From Comamonadaceae bacterium OS-1 (GTDB lineage Bacteria > Pseudomonadota > Gammaproteobacteria > Burkholderiales > Burkholderiaceae_C): DNA of 64,000 bases. The stretch lies in NCBI GenBank assembly GCA_027923965.1, contig AP026969.1:4774001-4838000 (forward strand), given 5' to 3'. The notes under the pieces are model-generated. The model worked only from the letters and a program-made list of their open reading frames with translations. It did not search any database and was not told the origin of the DNA. The position numbers and the translations under genes were made by a program. The stretch's first letter is position 1. Every line of letters starts with the position of its first letter. Shown here in pieces: positions 54,995 through 63,972 of the stretch.

Positions 54995-55942
54995 CTAAGA
55001 GGGTGCAGTGTCGCCCAGTTCCATGCGCCGTTTGGCCCGCCACTGCTGCGGCGTGGCACCGAACTGCTGGCGGAAGGTCTGGATGAAGTAGCTGGGGGTG
55101 GTGAAGCCGCAGGCCCAGGCCACCTCTTTGCCCGCCAGGTCGGTCTCGGCCAGCAGATGGGCGGCGCGGTCCATGCGCTGGCGGTTGATGTGCGCGATCA
55201 GGTGGCCGCCGGTGGTCTGGCTGAACACGTGCGACAAATATTCGGGCGTGCACCCGGCCTGCGCGGCCAGGGCGGTGACGTTCAGGGCGTGGTCGCCCAG
55301 CTGGTTGTTGACCCACATACGCACGCGGGCCACCAGGGGCGGCTCGGGCTGGGTGCGCGGCGCGGCATCGTCCAGCACCCGCAGCACGCCTGCGCAGGCG
55401 CTGGCCAGCAGGGCGCGCACCTGCAGCCGGGCATCTGCATCTTCTGCATCGCCACCCAGCGCGGCGGCATCGGCCAGCCAGTCGTGGATGCGGGCGGCGT
55501 GCGCGTGCTGGCGCGACTCCAGGTGGTCGATGCCGGGGCGGCCGGGCGAGGTTTCGGTGGCGAGGTGGCAGGTGAGGGCGGTGCCGTCGGCGTAGACCAC
55601 GATGTTGCTGAAATCGCCGCCCACGGTGGTTTCGGCATGCAGCATGCGCGGCGGCATCAGCAGGGCCTCGCCCGCGTGCAACTCCAGCGGGCCGTGGGGC
55701 AGGGTGAAGCAGGTGCGGCCACCGGTTTGCAAAAACAATTCGGGCACCAGGTGGAAGTGGCCTTCGCCGCGCAGGTCGGCCACCCGCTGCCCGCCGCAGG
55801 GGCGCACGGGCAGGCTGTCGGCCAGCAGGCAGGCCATGCTGTGGCGCAGTTGCTGGCGCATCCACAGGGCTTTTTCGGCGCTGTTGCGGGCGTTTTCGGC
55901 CTCCAGGGATTTGAGGCCGCGGCGCTCTGGTTTTTGTTGCAT
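54995..55942 (-). CDS. AraC-family transcriptional regulator
   Basis: 315 residues. N-terminal cupin-like effector domain (HFHLVPELFLQTGG, LPHGPLELHAGEALLMPPRM) and C-terminal double helix-turn-helix (LNVTALAAQAGCTPEYLSHV, GKEVAWACGFTTPSYFIQTF). Divergent from the alpha-glucosidase gene; an inverted repeat lies between them. It probably controls the glucosidase and sugar-binding protein in response to a sugar, but the ligand is not known. Confidence 0.82.
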   Translation of the reverse strand: MQQKPERRGLKSLEAENARNSAEKALWMRQQLRHSMACLLADSLPVRPCGGQRVADLRGEGHFHLVPELFLQTGGRTCFTLPHGPLELHAGEALLMPPRMLHAETTVGGDFSNIVVYADGTALTCHLATETSPGRPGIDHLESRQHAHAARIHDWLADAAALGGDAEDADARLQVRALLASACAGVLRVLDDAAPRTQPEPPLVARVRMWVNNQLGDHALNVTALAAQAGCTPEYLSHVFSQTTGGHLIAHINRQRMDRAAHLLAETDLAGKEVAWACGFTTPSYFIQTFRQQFGATPQQWRAKRRMELGDTAPS

Positions 55943-55991
55943 AGGTCTGCCATTAAAACCAGGGTTGCGGTGCAGCGCCAGAGGCAAGACT

Positions 55992-56013
55992 CCGTATTTA
56001 CCCTCAGATACGG
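55992..56013. promoter_or_regulatory. Inverted repeat in the AraC-glucosidase intergenic region
   Basis: CCGTAT (55992-55997) and ATACGG (56008-56013) with a 10-base spacer, in the 182-base divergent gap. A candidate operator for the AraC regulator. The glucosidase Shine-Dalgarno AAGGAG is at 56113. Confidence 0.45.
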
Positions 56014-56124
56014 CTTGTTACCTATCCAGGTTTTGTAGCATTGCTTGCAGTTTTCTGACAGTGGATTCGCTGGCGGCGGATGGCTCTGGATCCTAAACTT
56101 TTCCCCACACAACAAGGAGTTTCA

Positions 56125-57816
56125 ATGGCCCAGCCGTGGTGGAAAAGCAGCGTCGCGTACCAGATTTACCCGCGTAGTTTTTGCGACAGCAATGGCGATG
56201 GCGTGGGCGACTTGCCCGGCATCACCTCCAAGCTGGACTACCTGCATACGCTGGGTATCGATGTGGTGTGGCTGTCGCCCATCTACCCCTCGCCCAACGA
56301 CGACGGCGGCTACGACATCAGCGACTACCGCGCCATTGCACCCGAGTACGGCAGCATGGCCGACTTTGACGCGATGCTGGCGCAGATGCACCAGCGCGGC
56401 ATCCGGCTGATGATGGACCTGGTGGTGAACCACACCTCGGACGAGCACGCCTGGTTCACCGAAGCCTGCAAATCCAGAGACAACCCTTACCGCAACTACT
56501 ACATCTGGCGCGACCCGGCGGCCGACGGCGGCCCGCCCAACAACTGGGAGGCCGCTTTTTCCGGTTCGGCCTGGGAGTTCCATGCGCCCACCGGTCAGTA
56601 CTACCTGCACATGTTTTCCAAAAAGCAGCCCGAACTGCATTGGGAGAACGCGCTGGTGCGCGCCGAGGTGCATGGTCTGATGCGCTTCTGGCTGGACAAG
56701 GGCGTGGACGGCTTTCGCATGGACGTGATCAACATGGTGTCCAAAACCTACGCGGCGGACGGCAGCCTGCAAGATGCCCCGGTGGTGCGGCCCGGCTTTT
56801 TGCAGCCCGCCTTCACCCTGGTCACCAACGGCCCGCGCCTGGTCGAATATTTGCAGGAAATGCGGCGCGAGGTGCTGGACCATTACGACACCATCACCGT
56901 GGGCGAAGCGCCCAACGCCACGCTGCGCCAGGGCGTGGACATCACCCACCCCGAGACCGGTGCCTTGGGCATGCTGTTCCAGTTCGAGCACATGGATCTG
57001 GACTCTGTGCCCGGCCACGGCGAAGGCAAATGGGCGCTGCGCAAGCTGCAACTCTCGGATCTCAAAACCAGCCTGTCGCGCTGGCAGGACGGCCTGGCGG
57101 GCCGCGGTTGGAACAGTCTGTACCTGAGCAACCACGACCAGCCCCGGCCCGTGTCCCGCTTCGGCGACGACGGCGCGTACCGCGTGCAATCCGCCAAGAT
57201 GCTGGCCACGCTGCTGCACGGCATGCAGGGCACGCCCTACGTGTACCAGGGCGAAGAGCTGGGCATGACCAACAAGCCTTATGCGTCGGTGGACGACTGC
57301 TACGACCTGGAGTCGCGCAACATGTTCCGCACCGCCACGCAAGAGCGCGGCATAGACCCCGCGGTGGCCCTGCAGGCCATCCGCACCAAGGGCCGCGACA
57401 ACGCCCGCACGCCCATGCAGTGGAGTGCGGCAGCCCATGCCGGTTTCACCACCGGCACACCGTGGCAGCCGGTCAACCCCAATTTCACCGCCATCCATAG
57501 CGAGGCTGCGCTGGCCGATGTGGACTCGGTCTTCCACTACTACCGCACCCTGATCGCCCTGCGCAAGACGCATCCGGTGCTGGTCGAGGGGCGCTACGAA
57601 TTGCTGCTGGCCGAACACCCGGAGATCTACGCCTACCTGCGCATCCTGGGCAGAAAACGCTGGTTGGTGGCGTGCAATTTCTACGGCGGCACGCCGGTGC
57701 TGGCCCTGCCGTACCGCGCGGCGCGGCGCGTGATCGGCAACTACCCCGCGGCGGGCGGCGATCTGCAGAGCATGGTGTTGCGGCCTTTCGAGGCGGTGAT
57801 TTTTCAGTTGGTGTGA
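56125..57816 (+). CDS. Alpha-glucosidase, GH13 family
   Basis: 563 residues, about the usual length for oligo-1,6-glucosidases and alpha-glucosidases. KSSVAYQIYPRSFCDSNGDG, LMMDLVVNHTSDEH, the nucleophile in DGFRMDVINM (Asp200), the acid/base in TITVGEAPNAT (Glu261) and SNHDQPRPVSRFG (Asp338) are all present. No signal peptide, so it acts in the cytoplasm on imported di- or oligosaccharides such as maltose, sucrose or trehalose. A sugar-binding protein follows after 31 bases. AraC regulator is divergent upstream. Confidence 0.88.
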   Translation: MAQPWWKSSVAYQIYPRSFCDSNGDGVGDLPGITSKLDYLHTLGIDVVWLSPIYPSPNDDGGYDISDYRAIAPEYGSMADFDAMLAQMHQRGIRLMMDLVVNHTSDEHAWFTEACKSRDNPYRNYYIWRDPAADGGPPNNWEAAFSGSAWEFHAPTGQYYLHMFSKKQPELHWENALVRAEVHGLMRFWLDKGVDGFRMDVINMVSKTYAADGSLQDAPVVRPGFLQPAFTLVTNGPRLVEYLQEMRREVLDHYDTITVGEAPNATLRQGVDITHPETGALGMLFQFEHMDLDSVPGHGEGKWALRKLQLSDLKTSLSRWQDGLAGRGWNSLYLSNHDQPRPVSRFGDDGAYRVQSAKMLATLLHGMQGTPYVYQGEELGMTNKPYASVDDCYDLESRNMFRTATQERGIDPAVALQAIRTKGRDNARTPMQWSAAAHAGFTTGTPWQPVNPNFTAIHSEAALADVDSVFHYYRTLIALRKTHPVLVEGRYELLLAEHPEIYAYLRILGRKRWLVACNFYGGTPVLALPYRAARRVIGNYPAAGGDLQSMVLRPFEAVIFQLV

Positions 57817-57847
57817 GTGTTTTTTCAATAACCTTTAGGAGACAAAC

Positions 57848-59122
57848 ATGAAGATGCAAAAAATGGTGTGGATGGGGGCTTTGGCACTGGGCGCGGCCAG
57901 CGCGCAGGCGGCGGGTGTGACGCTCACCATGTCGTGCAGTTCCAGCGAGCAGGACGTGCAGTACTGCAAAAAGATCGCGGCCGAGTGGGGTGCCAAAACC
58001 GGCAACACACTGGAGTTGCTGAGCATTCCGCAGTCGTCCAGCGACATCCTGGGCCTGTTTCGCCAGCTGTTTGCCGCCAAGTCCGACAAGCTGGACGTGG
58101 TGCAGATCGACGTGGTCTGGCCCGGCATCCTGAAAGACCAGTTGCTGGATTTGAAGCCCTACACCAAGGGCATTGAAAAGAACTACTTCCCCGCCATGGT
58201 GGCCAACAACACCGTGGGCGGCAAGCTGCTGGCCATGCCCTGGGTGACGGACGCGGGCGTGATGTTCTACCGCAAGGACCTGCTGGCCAAGTACGGCGAA
58301 AAGCCGCCCACCACCTGGGCCGAGCTCACCGCCACCGCCAAAAAGGTGATGGACGGCGAGCGCAAGGCGGGCAATGCCGCCATGCAGGGCTTTGTGTTCC
58401 AGGCCCGGGCCTACGAGGGCCTGACCTGCACCGGGCTGGAATGGGTGGCCAGCTTTGGCGGCGGCACCATCATCGACCCTGCAGGCAAAACCACCATCAA
58501 CAACCCCCAGGCCGCCAAGGCGCTGGACATGGCGGCGGGCTGGATCGGCACCATCGCCCCCACCGGCGTGCTCAACTACGCCGAAGAAGAGGCCCGGGGC
58601 GTGTTCCAGAACGGCAACGCCGTTTTCATGCGCAACTGGCCCTATGCCTGGGCACTGGGCAACGGGTCGGACAGCAGCATCAAGGGCAAGATTGGTGTGA
58701 TGGTGGGCATGCCCAAAGGCGACGGCCCCAACAGCACCGGCGCTGCCGCGCTGGGCGGCTGGCAAATGGCGGTCAGCAAATACTCCAAGCACCCCAAGGA
58801 AGCCGCCGATCTGGTGCTCTACATGACCAGTGAAGCGGTGCAAAAAGAGCGCTCCATCACCCTGGCCTCCAACCCCACCATCCCCGCGCTGTACCAGGAC
58901 AAAGACATCCTGGCCGCCAACCCCTTCTACGGCGATTTGTTCGAGACACTGAAGGTCGCCGTGCCGCGCCCGGCCACCGTCACCGGCCTGAAATACAACG
59001 AAGTGTCCGCCGCTTTCTGGAACGCCACCCACGAGGTGCTGTCCGGCAAGGCCACCGGGGCCGAGAGCGTGAAAAAGCTCGAAGGCAAGATCGCCGGCAT
59101 CCGCCGCGGGCCGAGCTGGTAA
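57848..59122 (+). CDS. ABC sugar transporter, periplasmic substrate-binding protein
   Basis: 424 residues with a signal peptide ending near AQAA (residue 20). Family 1 sugar-binding protein: VTLTMSCSSSEQDVQYCKKI, KLDVVQIDVVWPGILKDQLL, LLAMPWVTDAGVMFYRKDLL and GGWQMAVSKYSKHPKEAADL. It resembles the trehalose/maltose-binding proteins AglE/ThuE. The permease and ATPase genes expected downstream are absent; repeat copy 14 and an opposite-strand methyltransferase follow. They may be elsewhere or lost. Confidence 0.85.
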   Translation: MKMQKMVWMGALALGAASAQAAGVTLTMSCSSSEQDVQYCKKIAAEWGAKTGNTLELLSIPQSSSDILGLFRQLFAAKSDKLDVVQIDVVWPGILKDQLLDLKPYTKGIEKNYFPAMVANNTVGGKLLAMPWVTDAGVMFYRKDLLAKYGEKPPTTWAELTATAKKVMDGERKAGNAAMQGFVFQARAYEGLTCTGLEWVASFGGGTIIDPAGKTTINNPQAAKALDMAAGWIGTIAPTGVLNYAEEEARGVFQNGNAVFMRNWPYAWALGNGSDSSIKGKIGVMVGMPKGDGPNSTGAAALGGWQMAVSKYSKHPKEAADLVLYMTSEAVQKERSITLASNPTIPALYQDKDILAANPFYGDLFETLKVAVPRPATVTGLKYNEVSAAFWNATHEVLSGKATGAESVKKLEGKIAGIRRGPSW

Positions 59123-59154
59123 GCGATAGTGCTATGGTTTTAACCTGATTTTTC

Positions 59155-59212
59155 AGGCATAAAAAAAGCTGCCTGTGCTGATTCAACAAGCACGGGAAGC
59201 TATCAAAAAGTA
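59155..59212. repeat. Palindromic repeat copy 14
   Basis: On the minus strand it reads TTACTTTTTGATAGC, TTCCCGTGCTTGTTGAATCA and GCACAGGCAGCTTTTTTT. Located between the convergent sugar-binding protein and methyltransferase genes, where it can act as a terminator in both directions. Confidence 0.75.
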
Positions 59213-59256
59213 AGCGATTTTTACCGGTTTTGGATCGCCAGCGGCGGTGGCTCAGG

Positions 59257-60000
59257 CTACACCGCCCGGTAGATCCGGTAGTGTGCATGCGCCTGCACCA
59301 GCCGCAAAAAGGGGGCCTGGTCCAGCGGGCCGTGGGCGTAGGGGTGGGTGTAGCAGACCCACAGGTCGCGCGGCTGGTCGGCCAGCGAGGCCTGGATGTG
59401 TTGCAGGATGGCCGCCAGCACCACCTCGCTGAAGGGGTTGTAGAAGTACGCCACGCAGGGGGTGTTGGGCAGCACAAACTGGGTGGCGTCCTGGTGCACG
59501 GATTGCAGATGGCGGCAGCGCTGGCCGGGGTGGCGAAAGCTGGCGATGTTGCGCAGCGCCACGGCGTGCAGCGCCTGCGCAAACTCCACGCCCCACACCG
59601 CCTGGAACGGCCACAGCGAGGCCAGCAGCATCGCCTTGCCCTTGCCGGAGCCGTAGTCGATGAAGCTGTACTGCGCGTGGTCTATGGGTAGCTGCTCCAT
59701 CTGGCGCTGGAACACCTGCGGGTCGGTGCCATGGTAGTAGTGCCCCAGGTCGCGGTGCTGGCCCACCACGGCCAGGTCGCTGAGCTGCGTGATGCCTGCG
59801 GTGTCGACCTGGTAGTCGCGGTCAAACTGCTGCTGCACGCGCAGGGCATCGGCCTCCCAGCGCCTGCGCTGCGGGTCCATGCGGCGCACCAGAGTGCGGG
59901 CGAACTCGGGCACATAGGCCAGCGTGCCCCACAGGCCCCGGTGGGCAAAGGAGCGCCGAACTTTGGCGCGGAAACTGCGAAGGCTGGAGGCGAATCCCAT
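59257..60000 (-). CDS. Class I SAM-dependent methyltransferase
   Basis: 247 residues. The SAM-binding loop is YSFIDYGSGKGKAMLLAS followed by VWGVEFAQALHAVALRNI; the post-I strand ends in an acidic/neutral pair, and CVAYFYNPFSEVVLAAIL is motif IV-like. The N-terminal 90 residues are Arg-rich and helical (RSFRAKVRRSFAHRGLWGTL). The substrate is unknown. ATG 60000 is preferred; the open frame continues upstream to 60084. Confidence 0.78.
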   Translation of the reverse strand: MGFASSLRSFRAKVRRSFAHRGLWGTLAYVPEFARTLVRRMDPQRRRWEADALRVQQQFDRDYQVDTAGITQLSDLAVVGQHRDLGHYYHGTDPQVFQRQMEQLPIDHAQYSFIDYGSGKGKAMLLASLWPFQAVWGVEFAQALHAVALRNIASFRHPGQRCRHLQSVHQDATQFVLPNTPCVAYFYNPFSEVVLAAILQHIQASLADQPRDLWVCYTHPYAHGPLDQAPFLRLVQAHAHYRIYRAV

Positions 60001-60104
60001 GGTGTTGAAAGCTACGGGGCATGGCTGAAAATGCGTGCCTTGCCCGTCCAGCCAGTATAGGGTGCTAGCAAAATTGCACCCCATACTTTTCGCCCTTTGG
60101 GTCC

Positions 60105-62447
60105 TTACAGCCCGATCACACCGCCGTCGTTCTTGGTGATCATCACCGTGGCCGAGCGGGGGCGGGCGCTGCTGCCGCCGGGGCCGTAGGCGGCCACACC
60201 GGCACCGTTGCCGGGCCAGTGGCTCTCGTACTTGGTCGGGTCGCCGATGTTGGCGGCCGCGGTGTTCTCGCCCGGGTGCTGGATGTTGACGAACAGAGCT
60301 TTACCGTTGGGCGACTCGGCTACGCCAGTCACCTCGGCGCCCAGCGGCGCGGTCAGGAAGCGGCGGAAGATGGTGTCGTTCATCTTCTTGCCGGCATAGG
60401 TGTCCACCACCACTGGCGCGGTGCCTGCGGTGCCGGGCTTGCCGTTGGCCTGGTTGGTTACGGTGATCTTGCCGCCGTCGCCGTAGCTGCCGGGCACCGC
60501 TGCCAGCAGCATGCAGTTGGTCACGTCGGTGTAGGCGTTGTCGTCGGTCTCGATCCACAGGATGCCGCTGGCCTTGGAGAACCAGCAGCCGTCGGGCTTG
60601 GACAGGTCGTTCACCGAAGTCAGGCCCGACAGGTTCACATTGTTCTGGTAGTTGACGTTGTCCAGCCCGATGTCGGCCGCGGCCTGGCTGGCGAACAGGT
60701 AAATGTCCCAGTTAAACGTGGTGGCCGATGCCAGGTTGCCGGTTTCGCGCATGCGCATCACCTGGCCGTTGACGTTGCCCTTGCTGACCGACGCGGTGGC
60801 GTTTTGGGTGGACACGCCCTTGTTGTCCAGCCAGTAGCGGGGGAAGGCCGGGTCCACATCGGGATTCGGCACGTTGTTGCCGCTGGTGCTGCCGACGTTG
60901 CCGCGGTCGGGGTTCTCGGTCATGGTGATGTAGATCTCGCCATTGCGCGGGTTCACCGCCGTCCACTCGGGGCGGTCGCACTTGGTGGCCCCGGCGGCAT
61001 CGGCGGCCAGGCGGGCGTTGACCAGCAGGTCGGCAAGGTCGGCAAAGGCGTAGGCGCTGTTGCCGCTGATGGCGGGGTTGCTCAGGTCCAGCTTGAGCCA
61101 GGTGCCGGTGCCGTCGGCGTTGTACTTGGCGGCATACAGCGTGCCGTTGTCCAGGTACTTGGCGCCGGTGGCCAGGCGGTCGGCGGGGTTGGCGTCGGCG
61201 GCGCTCCACACGGCGTTGGACACGTATTTGTAGACGTATTCGCTGCGCGAGTCGTCACCCATGTAGAAGGCCAGCGGCTGGCCGACCACCGGGTTGCTGG
61301 GCCAGGCACCTTCGTGCGCAAAGCGGCCCAGGGCGGTGTGCTTGACCGGGGTGGAAGTCGGGTTGTACGGGTCGATCTCGACCACCCAGCCGAAGGTGTT
61401 GTGGGTGTTGCGGAAGTCGTCGGTGCCGTCGGTGGATGCACCCAGCTTGCTGGCATCCCAGCGGGCGTATTCGGTGCTGGTGCTGTCGGCGGGCACCACG
61501 GTGGCCCAGCGTTGGCCGCCGCCTGCGCCCTGGGCCAGGCCGATGCGTTTGAAGGCGGTGCGTTCCTTGGCGCTGCGCAGTGCGTCGTCGGCGCTGCCGC
61601 GGCGGAAGAAGCCGGCAAAGTTTTCTTCGCAGGTCAGGTAGGTGCCCCAGGGCGTGTAGCCGCTGGCGCAGTTGCCGATCATGCCGCGGGTGGCGGTGCC
61701 GTCGGGCGAGTACTTGGTTTTCAAAAGGGCCGAGCCCTTGGCCGGGCCGCCAAACACCATGGGCGTGCGCGGTGTGATGCGGCGGTTGAAGCTGGAGGCC
61801 TTGACCACGCCAAACACCCCGGCGCTCTTGCTGATTTCGATGACCGACGCGCCGTGCGCTTCGACTTCTTTCAGCGCTTCGGCTTCGGGGCGCGGGCCGG
61901 CGCTGGAAGCGATGTTGGTCTGGCCGTTGGGGTGCATGAAGGGCACCGTGCCGTTGATGGCTTCGTGGTTGATGGCCATCAACGCGCGGCTGTTGCTGGT
62001 CTGCGAAGGCTTGCCGTCGGTGGTCAGACCAAAGTAGTGCATGCCGTCGTGGTGGTCGCCGCTACGGCGGGCGAAGTTGCTGTCGGTGCCGTTGTTCTGG
62101 TAGTCGCCCACGCTGGGGTCGATGGAGTCGCCGGTGGCGTAGACCACGGTGGCGGTGTAGCCCGCAGGCACGGTGACGCGGTCTACCAGGTCTTTGGGCA
62201 CGGCGGTAAAGCCCAGCACGGGCGGCAGCAGCGGGGCGGCCGGGGCATCGTCGCCACCGCCGCAGGCCGCCAGGCCCAAACCGCCCAGGCTGGCCGTGGC
62301 CAGTGCGCCCACGCCGGAACGCAGCACCTGGCGGCGGCCCACGGGGGCGGCCATCACGTCCTGCAAATGGAGGTTGGCGCTGGGGTTGTTGTCGAGGTCG
62401 TCGGGGTCGGTGAAGGCGGTGGTGGGGGCGTGGGCAGGTGTGTTCAT
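60105..62447 (-). CDS. phoX: PhoX-family alkaline phosphatase
   Basis: 780 residues. A twin-Arg signal (GRRQVLRSGVGALAT, Arg38-Arg39) followed by a lipobox-like LGLAACGGGDD (Cys62), so the protein is exported folded by Tat and may be lipid-anchored. The body matches PhoX/DUF839: NHEAINGTVPFMHPNG, YLTCEENFAGFF, FGWVVEIDPYNPTSTPVKHT, NPRNGEIYITMTENPD. PhoX enzymes are Ca/Fe-dependent phosphatases that release phosphate from esters. A PHO-box-like site lies 52 bases upstream of the ATG. Divergent from a phosphoesterase-like lipoprotein. Confidence 0.9.
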   Translation of the reverse strand: MNTPAHAPTTAFTDPDDLDNNPSANLHLQDVMAAPVGRRQVLRSGVGALATASLGGLGLAACGGGDDAPAAPLLPPVLGFTAVPKDLVDRVTVPAGYTATVVYATGDSIDPSVGDYQNNGTDSNFARRSGDHHDGMHYFGLTTDGKPSQTSNSRALMAINHEAINGTVPFMHPNGQTNIASSAGPRPEAEALKEVEAHGASVIEISKSAGVFGVVKASSFNRRITPRTPMVFGGPAKGSALLKTKYSPDGTATRGMIGNCASGYTPWGTYLTCEENFAGFFRRGSADDALRSAKERTAFKRIGLAQGAGGGQRWATVVPADSTSTEYARWDASKLGASTDGTDDFRNTHNTFGWVVEIDPYNPTSTPVKHTALGRFAHEGAWPSNPVVGQPLAFYMGDDSRSEYVYKYVSNAVWSAADANPADRLATGAKYLDNGTLYAAKYNADGTGTWLKLDLSNPAISGNSAYAFADLADLLVNARLAADAAGATKCDRPEWTAVNPRNGEIYITMTENPDRGNVGSTSGNNVPNPDVDPAFPRYWLDNKGVSTQNATASVSKGNVNGQVMRMRETGNLASATTFNWDIYLFASQAAADIGLDNVNYQNNVNLSGLTSVNDLSKPDGCWFSKASGILWIETDDNAYTDVTNCMLLAAVPGSYGDGGKITVTNQANGKPGTAGTAPVVVDTYAGKKMNDTIFRRFLTAPLGAEVTGVAESPNGKALFVNIQHPGENTAAANIGDPTKYESHWPGNGAGVAAYGPGGSSARPRSATVMITKNDGGVIGL

Positions 62448-62498
62448 CGTGGAGTTGCTGTGTGAAGAATGCGTAAAGTTGTAGCGTATCCACGGGGT

Positions 62499-62516
62499 AT
62501 GACAGGTCTGTGAAAC
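62499..62516 (-). promoter_or_regulatory. PHO-box-like site for phoX
   Basis: On the minus strand GTTTCAC-AGAC-CTGTCAT: two 7-base direct repeats related to CTGTCAT with the 4-base spacing of PhoB sites. The second repeat is perfect and the first keeps T-TCA. Faces phoX. Confidence 0.55.
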
Positions 62517-62537
62517 ACCGGTCCGGGTGCCGCAGGG

Positions 62538-62555
62538 CTGTCATCGCCCTGACAC
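62538..62555 (+). promoter_or_regulatory. PHO-box-like site for the phosphoesterase gene
   Basis: CTGTCAT-CGCC-CTGACAC: first repeat perfect, second with two changes, spacer of 4. It lies 42 bases upstream of the lipoprotein ATG and faces it. Confidence 0.55.
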
Positions 62556-62597
62556 ACAGCCACCCTAGAGTGCGGGCTTTTGTCCAAGGGTGTGTCC

Positions 62598-63611
62598 ATG
62601 TTTGTCCGAAGTCTTGCGTCCGTGCTGGCCGCGCTCAGTCTGGTGTCGTGTGCGTCGGTGGGGCCGCAGGCCACCCCGGGTTTTGCGTTTGGTCTGTGGG
62701 GCGACATGCCCTACCAAAAAGCGGGCGACGGCAGCAAGCTCCCGGCGGTATTACGCAGCATCAACCAATCGGACATCGCCTTTTCGCTGTACGACGGCGA
62801 CATCAAGGACGGCAGCTCCCAGTGCACCGACAGCATCTACCAGGATGCTTTGGCGATGTTTGGCAGCATGGCCAAACCCGTGGTCTATGTGCCCGGCGAC
62901 AACGAGTGGACCGACTGCCACCGCCTGAATAACGGCGGCTATGACACGCTGGAGCGCCTGGCCCATCTGCGCCGCGTGATGTACCCCACCTTGAACAGCC
63001 TGGGCCAAACCCAGATGCCGCTGGAGCACCAGGGCAAGCTGGGCGAAAAGTATGTGGAAAACACCCGCTTCAGCCATGGCGGCGTGGTGTTTGTGGGCCT
63101 GAATGTGCCCGGCAGCAACAACAACCTGGTGCTCAGCGCCAAGGAATGCAGCGCCAAGAGCGCGCGCAAGACCGCGCAGTGCGATGCCGCCAGCGCCGAA
63201 TACCTGGAGCGCGACAGTGCCAACGTGGCCTGGCTGGCCGCCTCGTTTGCGCAGGCCAAGGCGCAAAAGGCGCGCGGCATCGTGCTGGTGCTGCAGGCCG
63301 ACCCCGGCTTCGACCTGCCGGAAACCGAAGACGTGGACGAGAGTACCGCAGCGGGCTACGTGGGCTACCGCAACTTCATGGACGCGGTGGTCAAGGAGAC
63401 CGAGCAGTACCCGGGCCAGGTGCTGTTCGTGCACGGCGACACGCACTTCTTCAAGCTCGACAAGCCCCTGTACAGCCCCACCAAGATGCTGCCCAACCTG
63501 ACCCGCCTGCAAACCTTTGGCAGCCCCTCGCTGCATTGGGTGCGGGTGACGGTGGATGTGGCTTCGGACAACGTATTCACCGTGCATCCCGTGGTGGTGC
63601 GCCAGCCATAA
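62598..63611 (+). CDS. Metallophosphoesterase-like lipoprotein
   Basis: 337 residues. Signal peptide with lipobox LSLVSC (Cys18). The calcineurin-type layout is visible: GLWGDMPYQ (Asp), FSLYDGDIKDG (Asp), VPGDNEWTDC (GDNE), and HGDTHFFKLDKP (His, Asp, His). The usual GNHE is replaced by GDNE. It would be a periplasmic phosphoesterase. Its own PHO-box-like site and the divergent phoX gene suggest a phosphate-starvation role. ATG 62598 has AAGGG eight bases upstream. Confidence 0.75.
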   Translation: MFVRSLASVLAALSLVSCASVGPQATPGFAFGLWGDMPYQKAGDGSKLPAVLRSINQSDIAFSLYDGDIKDGSSQCTDSIYQDALAMFGSMAKPVVYVPGDNEWTDCHRLNNGGYDTLERLAHLRRVMYPTLNSLGQTQMPLEHQGKLGEKYVENTRFSHGGVVFVGLNVPGSNNNLVLSAKECSAKSARKTAQCDAASAEYLERDSANVAWLAASFAQAKAQKARGIVLVLQADPGFDLPETEDVDESTAAGYVGYRNFMDAVVKETEQYPGQVLFVHGDTHFFKLDKPLYSPTKMLPNLTRLQTFGSPSLHWVRVTVDVASDNVFTVHPVVVRQP

Positions 63612-63616
63612 AAAAA

Positions 63617-63650
63617 GCCTCTGACGCATCAGGAAATATGCGACAGAGGC
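63617..63650 (+). terminator. Hairpin terminator after the phosphoesterase gene
   Basis: GCCTCTG (63617-63623) pairs with CAGAGGC (63644-63650), extended by CGCAT/ATGCG inside. Six A residues precede it, so it is best in the minus direction, but it also closes the + strand gene. Confidence 0.6.
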
Positions 63651-63750
63651 CTTAACCCAAAACCGGGGGGCCAGCGCTTGGGGCACCGGCCCGTGGGTTC
63701 GGGACACAGGACATGGAATTACGCAGCGTCCGACCGGAGGGCCGCAAACC

Positions 63751-63847
63751 TGCCAGCCAGGCGCTGCGCAATTCCCGGGAAATCCTTGCTACCCCGCGAC
63801 AAGTTGCGCGTGGCTGGCAAGGCTTGCATGTTCCCAAGCCGCGGGGT
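63751..63847. other. Structured intergenic region, possible small RNA
   Basis: TGCCAGCCA (63751-63759) pairs with TGGCTGGCA (63811-63819), and GCGCAA (63766-63771) with TTGCGC (63804-63809), giving a long stem. ACCCCGCG (63791-63798) in its loop can also pair with CGCGGGGT (63840-63847) outside, a pseudoknot-like or switching arrangement. No convincing gene is present between the terminators at 63650 and 63907. Confidence 0.4.
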
Positions 63848-63907
63848 CGGCTGTGTGTCGGAACCGGGGCGTTGTGTTGCATTTGTCATCTGCAGCCCAC
63901 CCCACGC

Positions 63908-63950
63908 AAAAAAGCCTGCGGGGCCGGAATTGCTTCCTGCCCCGCGGGCT
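63908..63950 (-). terminator. Rho-independent terminator on the minus strand
   Basis: AGCCTGCGGGGC (63913-63924) and GCCCCGCGGGCT (63939-63950) form a 12-bp GC-rich stem with one wobble; on the minus strand it is followed by T6. It serves a gene that enters the window from the right. Confidence 0.75.
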
Positions 63951-63972
63951 GTGTGCCTAGCGGCTTGGTGGC

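Noticed and set aside
60219..62465. Long open frame of about 750 codons opposite phoX
   Set aside because: It mirrors the phoX coding strand in high-GC DNA, has low-complexity Gly/Val/His composition and no recognisable motif; phoX itself is a clear family member.
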